In this document: positions 1 through 10,545 of the stretch, one piece after another
Layout of the letters: every line of letters starts with the position of its first letter
Position numbering within the stretch: the first letter of the stretch is position 1
Source of the DNA: Dipteris shenzhenensis
Lineage: Eukaryota > Polypodiophyta > Polypodiopsida > Gleicheniales
DNA length: 64,000 nt
Reading direction: 5' to 3' (one strand)
Assembly: GCA_047967505.1 (NCBI GenBank)
Contig: CM106540.1
Position numbers and translations under genes: made by a program
Notes under the pieces: generated by a model
Databases searched by the model: none
What the model was told of the DNA's origin: nothing
The model's input: the letters and a program-made list of their open reading frames with translations, nothing else

Positions 1-990
1 TATCCAAATCCCACACAACCCCCTTGATGCCCTTGATTAGAGTCAATCAACCCTTCAACAAGAAATGGGGCATCGACTTTATTGGACCCATAATCCCAGC
101 ATCTTAGGAAACCGAGGCCAGAAGCCAAGGCTAGATACATCATCCTGGCCACTGATTACTTCACCAAGTGGGTAGAAGGGAGAGCCATGATGAAGGCCGA
201 TGCAAGATCCATGCCAAATTCTTATATGAACAAGTCATCACGTGGTTCAGATGTCCATTGGAGTTACTTAGAGATCGAGGAACTCACGTCCTCAATGAAA
301 CGATAGCAATTGTGACTAGTGAGTTTATGATCATACATAGGAATTCAATGCCATACTACCCTAGGGCAAATGGCTTGGCCAAGTGCTCCACTAAAATGTG
401 TTATAGGATCATCACCTGTATAGGAGAAGCCAATTGTACCGACTAGGAGCATAAGCTCACAGCAACATTATGGTCCTATAGAACTTCCTATAAAGTGGCC
501 ACACATTGTACCCCCTTCAACCTAGCCTTTGGGGTGGAGGCATTGATGCCAATGGAGTATGGAGTGCCTAGCCTTCATCTTACCATTAAGGAAAGACTTA
601 TAGAGAACTCGTTAGCAGAAGAGCTAGTTGACCTCAAAAGGTTAGAAGAGACAAGGTTGTGTGTAGCGTGCTCTCTCTGGGTAGAAAAGGCTCGACATAA
701 AAAGTGGTTCGATTGCGACCTCAAGAATAAGGACCTAGTAGAGGGAGATTTGGCACTCCTATATAGTGTCCGTAATACCAAACACAAGCTAAAAGTATTG
801 AGGTATGGGTCCCTACTGCATGGTTGAGATCATTCCACTAGGGTCATGCCAAATGGTCACCCTTGATGGGACAAAAATGGATGGCTACCTTAATGGGAGC
901 AAATTAAAAAGATACTACGGGCCACTCACTCTCTCCACCCTTGAAGCCATGCATAGAGAAAAATAACTCAAGGTCGAGGTGGCTAGAATA
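1..990 (+). pseudogene. Ty3/gypsy integrase relic, copy A (left end cut by window)
   Basis: Decayed integrase of a Ty3/gypsy retrotransposon, the enzyme that inserts element cDNA into the genome. Visible in order: the core-domain start (YFTKWVEGR near 160-182), a GTHVLNETIAI block near 283-306 preceded by a retained catalytic Asp (RDRG), the PYYPRANGLAK block near 352-378 where the expected catalytic Glu is Lys, then the CTPFNLAFGVEA region near 508-540 and the C-terminal GYLNGSKLKRYYGPL segment near 882-922. Reading frame shifts and stops (about 446 and 826) break it. It is closely related to the integrase at 9,120-10,343, so the two are copies of one family about 9.3 kb apart. Non-functional; identification is firm, exact ends are not. 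Confidence 0.85.
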
Positions 991-1124
991 AAATGCCAGG
1001 CCATCGAGCAAGCCAGACCCCATAAGCTCCGATAGTGTAAGCAAATGACACTACTTAAGGCAATGACTGAACAGGTGGAACTAACGGGTGAGCTAACAAT
1101 AGAGCTAGCTAGGTTGCTTTTTCA

Positions 1125-1240
1125 ACTACAGGTTCTGCGTATGAGCATCAAAGCACTCGTAGATCTAGGAGCGAGCCACAACTTCATCACCCGCGAGGTA
1201 TGGGAAAAGCTATAGGTACCCCTAACCCTCACCATTGCTT
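1125..1240 (+). pseudogene. Retroviral-type aspartic protease scrap downstream of integrase
   Basis: A short open stretch reads KALVDLGASHNFITREVWEKL-like. That matches the active-site loop of the gag-polyprotein aspartyl protease of plant gypsy elements (D-S/T-G-A-S/T-H-N-F-I, here D-L-G). It lies about 130 bases after the integrase C-terminus. In canonical Ty3/gypsy order the protease precedes reverse transcriptase, so the position is unusual; the same order recurs at 10,445-10,540. Too short and broken to be active. Confidence 0.6.
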
Positions 1241-2185
1241 TAGCAAGCCATGAAGGTTCCAAAGATAGCAACACAAGAGCTTGTGTCATTCCAAGATGCA
1301 GCACCACAAGAACCTACCAATGAATCGAACACAATAGTTCAGCTCTAAAGTACTGAATATGCACTATTGCCACAAATAGTCCCCTCAATGTGAATGTCAC
1401 GAAGGGTAGCAGTGCAAGGACCGACCCCTCCCCTATGAAGTGTTACACAAGAACCTCCCTCTATTCCAAAGGCAAACCCTCGAAAGTAATTGCAATCATA
1501 CCACATCAGATGGTACCGTCCTTCCCTTGAAAGCAAGGGTCTGTGCCAAGGGCATTCTCACAAGAACCCGCTCCCCCCAAGAAAATGGACCACACCGCAA
1601 CAACTAAGCCCAACGCTAATGTGACTCTAGCATCCAAGGTAAAACACAAGCTGGACACTTACTCTACATGGCTTTTAACACACTAAACAACAACACGGCA
1701 TCCACCCACACCGGATTCCTCATAATCATTAAGTCTAGGTCTAAGTGAGTCAATATGGTAGGCATCCCACCCGATGCACCCGTAGCCCACAAGTCACTAT
1801 CAAACACGAACATGCATGTAAAGGTGATATGCCTGATTTTTCAAGAGAAAACATAGAAAACGCTTGTAGCAAAAATGTGGAAGACTGACTTATAATTCTA
1901 AATCCTGGTGGGTTCCTTTTAAGGACTCATTGAAGGTATAGCATAACTTTTTTTGTATGTCTATATGCACCAAACTCCAATGATTGCTGCAAGAAAAACA
2001 GCAAACATGAGGGGCTGACCAAGAGGGTGTCAATACAATTTGAACGTATCAAGATTTTGTCAATAGAGGGTTATAGTGGAAAAGGTCTGGGAACATACTC
2101 TGAACAATATGGGAGGAGAAGTATATCAACCACATTGAGATTACAAAAATAGAACCACTTGGAAGTGCTTTTTGTGTGGGGATGC
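1241..2185 (+). other. Post-pol 3' region of gypsy copy A, no intact gene
   Basis: No coding region can be supported here. The first about 600 bases are collinear with 10,545-11,150 downstream of copy B (shared blocks around 1,570-1,690 and 10,895-11,010, and around 1,760-1,800 and 11,090-11,125). So this is part of the same element family. From about 1,830 to 2,170 the two copies differ; copy B has a 53-bp tandem repeat array there and copy A has unrelated AT-rich sequence. Confidence 0.55.
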
Positions 2186-2191
2186 AAAATA

Positions 2192-2199
2192 TATATAAA
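2192..2199 (+). promoter_or_regulatory. TATA box of the ORF downstream of gypsy pol
   Basis: TATATAAA lies about 190 bases before an ATG at 2,381. The same arrangement (TATATAA at 11,764, about 175 bases before an ATG at 11,940) is present in copy B, and the segment between is conserved (shared cagtttcc, actctt.caaaatttg and cctcctgccctcttccactg blocks). Conservation in two copies supports a real promoter, either of the downstream ORF or within an LTR. Confidence 0.5.
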
Positions 2200-2380
2200 C
2201 AGGCCATATCCCACTGGGTTGTCGCCATAGCAGTTTCCCCCAGACTCTTCCAAAATTTGTCCAAAGTTCTCACAGCCTCCTGCCCTCTTCCACTGCATCC
2301 AGAACAGTCTACTGTTAATGTCCTCCTGCTCTTCCTCGTCCACCGACTCCCTCATCACTCAACTACCATCACACTTTCCC

Positions 2381-4352
2381 ATGGATCCCGAACATGAATT
2401 CTTCATATTCAAAACAGAGTTGGGACTCCGCTATCCCATAGGCCATTGGCCCTTGAGATTCCCAAAGCACTCCTTCTGCAACAATCTATATGCCTTCCGA
2501 GTTCTCCATTGAAGACTTGCAAGGGGAAGAAGAAGTGTCCAATAGACATGCCACCGAGGAGGGTACAACATCAGTTGATATGCCCCCCTCAAGAACAAGA
2601 ATGCGCACTTCGGCTCGAATAGCAGGCGAGTACAAGGTCGTATGCTCCCAATCGCACTCATTGCTTGGAGAAGCATGGCTCTAGCTATGCATCATGCATT
2701 CATGCTTTGCTTATGAGGGACACAACTACACCCTCCACTATCATACAATGGTAGCCTATGCAGCACTGAAGGAACCAGAGGTGGAGGATGTGCTCTGAGT
2801 TGCTGGAATGAGCAGAGTGGCAGTGGACCACCTCCCATTCCAAAGTCCTGGCAAAATTCCTCCAGGTGTACAATAGGAACACCAATGTTGGTGTCCTATG
2901 AGATGCAACAGGCACTACCGACCACTACCAGATCAATCAAGATGTTGTACGTGCAGCCTTCAGCCTGCCGATCATTGACGAGAAGTACTCCACAAAGAAG
3001 AAACTAGACGATGCCCACAATAAAGTCTCCCAATATGACCACCAGAGGAGCAAGGGATGACTCTAGTTCACTGCCATTCACAAGACTGAGGTGGAAAGGC
3101 CCCAGCAAGAGCCTTACAATGGCTCACACAAGTCAAGCACACAGGTCACCCAGTCCATCATGCCCAATATATTGCTATGCTTGGTGGAGCCCTAGCTTAC
3201 AAACTAGGTAGACTACTTCTGCACCCAAATGAGGGACGAACTCAAGACACATGGGAAAGTAATCAGCAACCCCATGATGTACATGCCGGTTCTCTACTAC
3301 TTGTTGTAGTAGCATCCACCAGTTGGCTTTGGGTTGGGGCCAAAAATTTGCCACAAGGCCAGTGTAGATAGAGCCCGAAGAGACAAAGGTCAAGCCCAAG
3401 CGAGTGAGGGCAATGCCTAGTGCCACTCTCGTTGATCATGTGGAACTGAATCTAAGTGAGCTTCTCACACAATATGAGGATTGCTAGATGCAAGAATTTA
3501 TGAGCCAACAACTGTGACTCTAGTAGGCAGATTCTCAGAATAAAGGCAAACAGGTTCAGCCCATCCTCATCCAAGACCTCCAAGGTGACGAAAAAGTCAT
3601 CATTGGCCTCCATCGAGGAGCCAAAGCCACACCGACCACTTCGGCTATGTCGTATGTCTCAGTCTCCACAACCCCCTAGGAGACCACATCCTTTGCCATC
3701 GGCACCTATTCCTCTCCATGGGTAGGCCTAGCAGAGGCCATATAGTTTTGCAGCACACCCCAATATAGGGCACCAAGTGGCTATAACCACACGTTGGCTG
3801 AGCAATTATCGAGTGCAGACCTAATGGAACAATGATTATTTGAATCCATGGCATAGCTCCCATAGGTCACATGCATAATTTTGCAGAGGTAGGAACAAGC
3901 ATCACAAGCTAGTCACCTTCAGGCACAGCTCTTTGCACATGATAGCCAATTCGTAATGGCTGCAGCCCAAGACATGGGTCAAGCAGCAATACAAAGAGTA
4001 GAGGAGTACTGTGCAAAAGCTAAAGAGATCGAGCTAGCCCTTACAAAGCTCAAAGATGACCTCGCCACAAGCGAATCCTTGGTCCAAACTCTTATGGATC
4101 AGTCCACAAGGCAGAGTCTAGCCTAGAACCACGTTAAACCAGAAGGAGCAAGTAGAGGCACAGTACGCCAGAATGCAAGAGCAATAGGAATGATAGATCC
4201 AAACTCTATAGGATCTCTTAGCATAATAATGGGAACTTGCGGTGTCCCTCCAAGTAGAGAACGAATGACAACGCACCCTCGGCCAATCATAGGAGTCAGG
4301 TTTAGAAGATCAGGAGCAATAGGGGTTTTGACTATATAGGGAGGTCTCCGCA
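2381..4352 (+). pseudogene. Decayed post-pol ORF with coiled-coil, glutamine-rich C-terminus
   Basis: Starts with MDPEHEFF at 2,381 (copy B starts MDPKHEFF at 11,940 and is then cut). The reading frame is broken many times but can be followed by amino-acid character: an acidic segment (SIEDLQGEEEVSN near 2,500-2,560), a helical region near 2,940-3,050 (AAFSLPIIDEKYSTKKK), a hydrophobic segment near 3,255-3,310 (HGKVISNPMMYMPVLYY) and a coiled coil near 3,970-4,330 (EEYCAKAKEIELALTK, then a Gln-rich stretch). In that last stretch most stops fall where the pattern expects Gln. Position after integrase with its own promoter resembles the extra 3' ORF of Tat/Athila-type gypsy elements; a displaced gag is the alternative. 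Function not assigned. Confidence 0.45.
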
Positions 4353-4663
4353 TAGCAGTTCACCACATACACACTTGCACCATGCACAATCCCCCAAACT
4401 CCCGAAATGCACTTCGATGCATTCTGTGCACAAAACCTCATCTTCCACTTAGACCCACTTAGACCTCACAACTCCACTTCCTCCTAATGCCCTACAAACC
4501 ATCCTCCATTGTAACCTCGACCACTGTTGCCCCATCCTAGTCATGTCATACTTATTCTTAGATCTCCAACCCACTTCTCTCTCTCTCCTCCACCCCTCCC
4601 ACCTCCAGACTCTAGCCGCCCATCCCATTCTCCTCAATTTTCAGGCCTGGTGAATGCATCATA
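4353..4663. other. No gene seen; pyrimidine-rich spacer
   Basis: C/T-rich sequence (for example around 4,570-4,640) without a supportable reading frame. It may be the eroded N-terminal part of the ORF that follows. Confidence 0.4.
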
Positions 4664-5068
4664 ATGAAGTCCCTTAATTATCCTATGGATGATGAAGGGA
4701 TGCAAATCTCAAAGCCGGAGGAACTCACACCGTGGGTCTGCACCCCTAAAAGTCTACAAGTATACATTAATTGGATGCAAACCTACGGCCGAGCCTCTGC
4801 AATCCAATCTCAAGGGCACCTTGTGGCATTCGAGTCCACCACCTACAACACCCTCATCATAATAATCCTCTTTAATAGGGTGCTACAAGTTCTCCAAAAC
4901 TCACTTGAGTCCTTGGTGAGCAATTTTGAAATGATTCATGTAGCATACCCCGAGGAACTCATTGAGGAAGATAGCCAAGAAGTCATCACCCTCTTTAATG
5001 CTATCCCCCCTCCTGAAATTCCACCACCACCTCCTCTGGATTGTGCCCTTTGTGGAGGCAGGTTCTAG
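4664..5068 (+). CDS. Uncharacterised 134-residue ORF in gypsy relic
   Basis: An uninterrupted frame of 134 codons. The protein is mildly acidic, has a hydrophobic stretch near residues 63-78 (NTLIIIILFNRVLQVLQ) and ends in a proline tract followed by a Cys pair (PPPPPLDCALCGG). I do not recognise a family. It lies between the decayed coiled-coil ORF and the minus-strand integrase relic and ends within 25 bases of the point where the palindrome arm begins. It is most likely a leftover of the gypsy element rather than a host gene. Confidence 0.3.
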   Translation: MKSLNYPMDDEGMQISKPEELTPWVCTPKSLQVYINWMQTYGRASAIQSQGHLVAFESTTYNTLIIIILFNRVLQVLQNSLESLVSNFEMIHVAYPEELIEEDSQEVITLFNAIPPPEIPPPPPLDCALCGGRF

Positions 5069-5089
5069 TGGTACTATGGCGTTAATGGG

Positions 5090-5827
5090 CCTCAATATTT
5101 AATTTTGTGCTTGGTGTTACGGACACTATAAAGGAGTTCTAAGTCCCCTTCTTTTAAGTCCCTATCCTTGATATTTCATTTGAACCATTTTTTACACCTT
5201 GCCTTCTCCACTCAAAGGCAATACACTCACGCAATCTTGTCTCATCTAGCCATTCTAGATCAGTTAGGCACTTAGCTATGGCATTCTATTGAGCCTCCCC
5301 TTAAATGCAATACATAGGCTAGGCACTATGTACTCCATTGGCATAACTTCTTCTACACGTAAGCTGAAGGGGGTGCCATTGGTTGCCACTTTATATGATG
5401 TTCAATAGGCCCACAATGCTACGATGAGATTGTGCAAGTTATATTCATGTAGCACTTGTTTTTTATCTTTCAACTAGGCCATTTTCTCTAGGGTAATATG
5501 GCATGGATTTCCTATATACGATCATGAATTTGCTAGTCAGGATCGATGCTATTTCATTAAGGAAAGTGTTCCTTGATCACTGACTAGTTCCAAGGGAACC
5601 GTGTGATTACTTGTTCATATAAAAATTTAGTTGTGGACCTTGCATTAGCTTTCTTTGTATCCCGACCCTCCACCCATTTGATAAAATAATTGGTAACTAG
5701 GATGACATATCTCACTCTTGTTCCCTTAGCTATTGGGCTTATAGTACCATTAGAATCTATGCCCCTCTTCCCAAAAGGATGATCTATTATTATTCCTGTT
5801 AGGGGCATCATGTCCACCTTATGGGAT
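5090..5827 (-). pseudogene. Ty3/gypsy integrase relic in left palindrome arm
   Basis: On the minus strand, 5,817 to 5,584 reads an integrase core start (MDMMPLTGIIIDHPFGKRGID, then NYFIKWVEGRDTKKA and TTKFLYEQVITRF). The frame then breaks, but integrase similarity continues to about 5,090 (SVRNTKHKIKY). The first catalytic Asp position reads NYF, so Asp is lost. The same sequence lies in inverse orientation at 35,399-36,131 plus 41,576 onward. This copy is uninterrupted at the MITE site (caccaagcacaaaattaa near 5,105-5,122), so it preserves the empty target. Confidence 0.8.
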
Positions 5828-6938
5828 TGTTAACATCCACAAAGTACAACCACCGAATGCAAGGTAGTCAGTGATTAGAGTTGATTAGGCTTCATGATCT
5901 ACTTCAATGGACAAGGCCAAAGAGTTTGATCCCCAAATACCCCAAGGCCAATGATTGCAGGCAACGTGCACATGGAAGGACTATAGCTCACACTCAAGGA
6001 GTTTGATCCCCAAATACCCAAAGGCCAACGATTGTAGGCAACATGCATAGATTGTAGCTTCCAGCTAACACCCCAAGGCCAAAGACTGGAGGCAACATGC
6101 ACATTTCATATCTACATCAACGGATATGGAAGGAGTACAAATCAGAGTTTGATCCCCAAATATCATGATGCCAAAGCGCCCAAGCAATGTGCATAGGTTC
6201 TATGTTCTAGCTACAAGCTGATGTTAAGTATCTCGCAAAAGTTAAGCCTCACCACTCCAAGATTTAAACCCAAATGACTTAAGGTGTGAGGGCGCTCAGG
6301 GAGTTTGAGCCCCAAATTGCCTAAGCCTTGGATGTGCGAGGCTAACACAAGCACTATTTGGGAGCCACTTAGGAACACCTCCTAATGCCAGGCTTGTCCC
6401 AAGCATCTATTATGGTTAACACAAGCACTATTTCCGCTAGTAGGGAGATATGGAAAAATAGCAGTATCTCTTGGCACCCTACAGGCCCAGGAGCCTTTGG
6501 TTGTAAAAAGAAGGAGAGTGCTAAAAGGAAAAGGATTGGCCCTCCCTTCAAAAGGTGACATGTGTAAAAGGCCAAAGTGTTGACTTTGGTCTTCATTGTT
6601 GTTTGCACAAGTCTGAATACAAGATCCCTCTTCTCTTCGAGGAGAGTGTTTTGGGTGTCCTCTTGTTTCCATTGTAGTGTCCTTATGTTTGCCACTCCAT
6701 CCCCCTTCAATCTCCTCTTCCCTTGTCCTTCTCCCTCCCTTCTCCTCTCCCTTCTCCCCTCTCCCCCTTCCCTCTTCCTCTTGTGCAAACACATTACAAC
6801 AATTCGGACACCGCTTGAGTGACACTTGTGGATGGCTTGTGCCTTGCATTTTCTCAGAAGGAGTATCTTGGAGTGGAGGCTACATCGACATCTCTTCAAC
6901 ATCCCCACGACACGTGAGTCATCGCTGAGACCCACACA
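5828..6938 (+). repeat. Gypsy (Tat/Ogre-like) LTR, left arm
   Basis: Begins TGTTAACATCC and ends CCCACACA just before a primer-binding site, giving the TG...CA form of an LTR about 1.1 kb long. It holds a subrepeat cluster in its first half and a pyrimidine-rich tract at 6,690-6,790. The boundaries are inferred from the PBS position and from the abrupt start of integrase sequence on the other side. The inverse copy is 12,424-13,363 plus 35,219-35,398. No direct-orientation partner LTR was found in the window. Confidence 0.5.
5925..6345. repeat. Imperfect tandem subrepeats (gagtttgatccccaaat units)
   Basis: The phrase gagtttgatccccaaata recurs near 5,928, 6,000 and 6,150, with a degraded version near 6,302. 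Each is followed by aaggccaa..gattg.aggcaa..tgca. Spacing is about 70-150 bases. The right arm carries the mirrored units at 13,215-13,345 and 35,219-35,310. Confidence 0.7.
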
Positions 6939-6942
6939 TTTT

Positions 6943-6960
6943 TGGTGCCACTACCGAGGA
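6943..6960 (+). promoter_or_regulatory. Primer-binding site, Tat/Ogre-like gypsy
   Basis: TGGTGCCACTACCGAGGA follows the LTR end. It resembles the TGGCGCCGTTGCCGGGGA primer site typical of plant Tat/Ogre/Athila gypsy elements (from memory). The inverse counterpart is at 12,402-12,419. Confidence 0.6.
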
Positions 6961-7550
6961 TAGAAGGTATGCTTTTGCTTAACTTGGAGCTTTGTTAATG
7001 GAATTGTAGGAGAAGAAAGAGTGAAGAATTGAGAGTTGTGGACGAAAAAATAGGAAATCTGTCATTTGGTGTTTGAAAGTCATTTTGGGGCATTTGAAGC
7101 TTGTTTTTTTTGGCTTTTAGTGTTTTGAGTTGATAGGAACTTAATTTGTGATATTGCTAAGGAGTGTGTGATGTCCAAACACATTAAAAAACAACAAAAA
7201 TGATGATTCTTGCTGAATTTCAAAGTTGTTTTGTGTTCTAGAACTCACCCCTCAAGATATTTTGCATTTTGGCTTGCAAAATTATTTTTTTTCCAAGTTT
7301 TTTTCATTGTGCAGGTAGACTAGGTAGAGTAGCACCCCCCTAGTATAACAAACCAAAACACAAAATCAACATCTCCCAAAAATCCCAAAAAATCAATCGG
7401 TGACAGTGTGTTCCACTATCCCCAGGAGTCGGTGCCATAGAGCTATCCCATCGATCGATGCCTTAGCAGTATCCCACTGGTCAAACCATGTTGACCCGAT
7501 GCGATAACCGTATCCTACCAACCTAACCTCTAACCATGGCCTAACCTGTC
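6961..7550 (+). other. Gypsy leader, no gene
   Basis: AT-rich untranslated leader up to 7,424 (end of the arm), then about 125 bases with gtatcccactgg/atcccatcgatcg phrases resembling those at 11,330-11,460. Gag and protease that should precede reverse transcriptase are missing, so the element has lost 5' coding sequence here. Confidence 0.5.
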
Positions 7551-8460
7551 GTGCTTTCCTACAATGAGGTTAATGCCTTAATAGCTTTCCTACAAGAGTA
7601 CAAGGATTGCATGGCTTGCAAGTACACTAACATGAAGGGAGTTCGTCACACAATACCCATGCTAAATGATGCTAGGTCGGTATGTCAATGCCCTTACTCT
7701 ATGAGTCCCAGATACACACTCATAGTGAGGGGAGAAATCCAAAAACTTATAGATGTGGGATTCATCTATGAGATTAAGCATACGAACTGGGTATCGCCCA
7801 TCGTAATAGTCCTAAAGAAAAGTGGACAAAATAGAGTATGCGTGGATTTGAAAAAGGTTAATGCCACCAGTAGACATGACCACTACCCCTTGCCATGCAC
7901 GAAACATGTTTTGGAAAGGGTAGCCCAAAAGGAAGCTTATAGCTTCCAAGATGGATTTTTGGGTTACAACCAAGTGTCGATTGCCCCGCAAGATCAACAT
8001 AAAACCACCTTCACAACAACTGAGTGGGGTGTGTATGTAGCCAGGGGGAAGATATTCGTATTAACAAATGCCCCTGCCACCTTCCAACAATGGATGATGA
8101 TCATAGTATTCAAAGAGTATCTGAGAGACTTTGTGGAAGTCTTCTTGGATGACATCTACATGAACTCGACGTGGGATGACCACTTGAAGTACCTCAAGCT
8201 CGTCCTTGAGAAGTGTCTCTTATACCACATATCCCTGAAACCTCTTAAGTGCCACTTTTGGGTCAGACATGGTGTCATGTTGGGTTGCATAGTGTCCCAG
8301 AATGGGATCTCTATGGACCACATTAAAATCAAACTCATCTTGGAGTTACCACCCCCCACCGATGCCAAGGGAGTTCAATGATTTACTGGCCACACTGGCT
8401 ATTATAGGAGATTCATCTTGTTCTATGCGAACATAGCTAACCCATTATACAAACTACTAG
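7551..8460 (+). pseudogene. Ty3/gypsy reverse transcriptase
   Basis: A 276-codon open frame with gypsy reverse transcriptase motifs in order: WVSPIVIVLKKSG near residue 83, RVCVDLKKVN near 95 (catalytic Asp), FQDGFLGYNQV near 131, APATFQQWM near 173 and the catalytic FLDDI at about residues 198-202. Stop at 8,379; similarity continues in the next bases (TGHTGYYRRFI near 8,385-8,415). The protein copies element RNA into DNA. The N-terminus lacks the usual upstream protease, and the start codon shown is simply the first ATG. RNase H follows in a different frame. Confidence 0.85.
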
Positions 8461-8523
8461 TATCCTTTTAGTGGATCGAGGAAATCCTTTGAAACCCTCA
8501 AACTAGCTCTAACCACTGCACCG

Positions 8524-9110
8524 GTGTTGAGGTCACCCGACTGGAAGTTAATATTCCACCTCCATATTGATGCCTCCAACTCTGCCATCGTGTGTGTGTT
8601 AGCCCAACTCGAGGAACATAATCTAGATTACCCGATAAACTTTGTGAGCTGCCAACTAAATGAGGCCGTAGTTAACTACACCACAATAGAGAGGGAAGGC
8701 ATGGCCATGGTCTATGCAGTTAAGAAGTTCAGGCTCTACTTGTTGGCTAACAAGTTTTTCTTCTTCATGACCACCAAGCATTGCTATACTTAGTCAACAA
8801 GCCCTGCATAACTGGATGCATCACTAGGTTGACCTTAATCCTTTTAGAGTTCAACTTCACAGTCATTGTACACAAAGGGAAAACCCATGTCTTGGCTGAC
8901 CACCTGTCGAGAATCCCAAACAATGAAGCCCCAGCGGGAGTAGAAGATGATCTCCCAGACACTTCTCTCTTCTTCCTTGACATCACGAATGAGCCGCTGA
9001 AATTGACCATTACTTGGAAAATGGATTACCCCTGGGCCAGGCCCTTAACAAGGATCAAGCATGTAAACTCATTAATGACGGAGCACCATACCACCCGATA
9101 TAGCAAGCCA
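8524..9110 (+). pseudogene. Ty3/gypsy RNase H and linker, frameshifted
   Basis: 8,524-8,793 encodes the RNase H domain start (LIFHLHIDASNSAIVCVLAQ, catalytic Asp, then NYTTIEREGMAMVYAVKKFR). A frameshift near 8,780 moves the continuation (VIVHKGKTHVLADHLSRIP, the conserved end of gypsy RNase H) to another frame ending at 9,122. The domain degrades the RNA strand during reverse transcription. It is inactive as it stands. Confidence 0.8.
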
Positions 9111-9119
9111 ACTATACCA

Positions 9120-10343
9120 TAAGGGCAAGGATGACATCATGCGAAGATGTGTGTGCAGACACGAATACATCGATGTGCTTGAAGAATCCCACTCGGGCAT
9201 CGCAGGAGGTCATTTTTCCATTGATGTTACAGCACACAGTGTTGCAAGCTAGTCTTTGGTGGCCGACACTCTTTGGAGATGCGTCCAAATTCATCAAATA
9301 ATGTGACCCCTACCAGCATATCCAAATCCCACACAAAGCAGACATGATGCCCTTGACTAGAATCCTGACCCATCAGCCCTTTGAGAAATGGGGCATCAAC
9401 TTTATTGGACCCATAAGCCCAGCAGCTAAGGGAACCGGGGCCAGATACATCATCCTGGACAATGATTACTTCACCAAGTGGGTAGAAGGGAGAGCCACGT
9501 TGAGGCCGGTGCATCCACCACCAAATTCTTATATGAACAAGTCATCACGTGGTTCGGATGTCCATTGGAGTCAGTTAGCAACCAAGGAACTCACTTTCTC
9601 AATGAAACGATAGCAATCCTAACTAGTGAGTTTATGATCATACATAGGAAGTCAACACCATAATACCCTAGGGAAAATGGCTTTTCCAAGACCTCCAATA
9701 AAATGTGTTGTAGGATCATCACCTGTATAGTAGAAGCCAATCGTATCGACTGGGAGCATAAGCTTATAGCAGCAATATGGGCCTACAGAACCTCCTACAA
9801 AGTGGCCATGCATTGTACCCCCTTCAACCTAGCCTTTGGGGTTGAGGCAGTGATTCCAATGGACTATGTAGTGCCTAGCCTTCATCTTACTATTCAAGAA
9901 AGACTTACAGAGAATGTGTTAGCAGAACGGCTAGTTGACCTCAAAAGGTTAGAAGACACAAGGTTGGGTGCAACCTACTCTCTTTGGGTAGAAAAGGCCT
10001 CGCATAAAAGTGGTTCGACTACAACCTCAAGAACAAGGACTTAGAAGAGGGAGATTTGGCACTCCTATACAGTGCGTGTAATACCAAATGCAAGCTAAAG
10101 TATCGAGGTATGGGTCCCTACTGCGTGGTTGAGATCACTCCCCTAGGCTTGTGCCGAATAGCCACCCTTGGTGGAACAAAAATGGATGGCTACCTTAATG
10201 GGAGCAAATTAAAAAGATACTATGGGCCACTCGCTCTCTCCACCCTTCAAGCCAAGCATAGAGAAAAAGGACTCAAGGCCGAGGTGGCTAGAATGAAATG
10301 CCAAGCCATCCAGGAAGCCATAGCCCATAACGTTAAGCTCTGA
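9120..10343 (+). pseudogene. Ty3/gypsy integrase, copy B
   Basis: The zinc-binding N-terminus is recognisable near 9,165-9,330 (ESHSGIAGGHFS, then WWPTLFGD, with a stop beside the CDPYQ cysteine). The core follows: GARYIILDNDYFTKWVEG near 9,432-9,490, GTHFLNETIAIL near 9,580-9,620 and PENGFSK near 9,670. The second catalytic Asp is Asn (SNQGTHF) and the third position is not Glu. The C-terminal domain is well kept: 9,703-10,044, then, in another frame, 10,056-10,343 with CKLKYRGMGPYCVVEIT and GYLNGSKLKRYYGPL. It is broken by at least three frameshifts and would be inactive. Confidence 0.85.
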
Positions 10344-10439
10344 TAGCATAAGCAAATATCACTTCTTAAGGTGACAACTGAATAGGTGGAACTAATAGAT
10401 GAGCTAATATAAGAGCCAGCTAGGTTGCTTATTCAACTG

Positions 10440-10545
10440 TAGGTTCCATGCATGAGCATCAAAGCAATCATAGATCCAGGAGTGAGCCACAACTTCATCT
10501 CTCGCAAGGTATGAGAAAAGCTACAGGTACCCCTAACCCTCCCCA
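10440..10545 (+). pseudogene. Aspartic protease scrap after integrase, copy B
   Basis: Reads MSIKAIIDPGVSHNFISRKV then a stop. This is the counterpart of the 1,125-1,240 fragment, with the active-site triad changed to D-P-G. Finding it at the same distance after integrase in both copies shows that the order integrase-protease is a property of this family, not a local accident. Confidence 0.6.

Larger units (their letters stand above)
5090..7424. repeat. Left arm of a giant (>2.3 kb) inverted repeat
   Basis: The reverse complement of this segment aligns end to end, with indels, to 11,967-13,363, then 35,219-36,131, then 41,584-41,610. The inner boundary is sharp: gacagtgtgttccactatcccc at 7,403-7,424 mirrors ggggatagtggaacacactgtc at 11,967. 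The arm contains, from outside in, an integrase relic, an LTR-like region, a PBS and an untranslated leader. By eye the arms are roughly 85% alike, so the duplication is old. Confidence 0.85.

Noticed and set aside
6369-6935. 188-codon minus-strand ORF and its mirror, 201 codons at 12,579-13,184 (+)
   Set aside because: Both lie antisense inside the gypsy LTR of the palindrome arms and span a purine-rich tract. The open frame follows from composition and from the arms being copies, with no recognisable domain.
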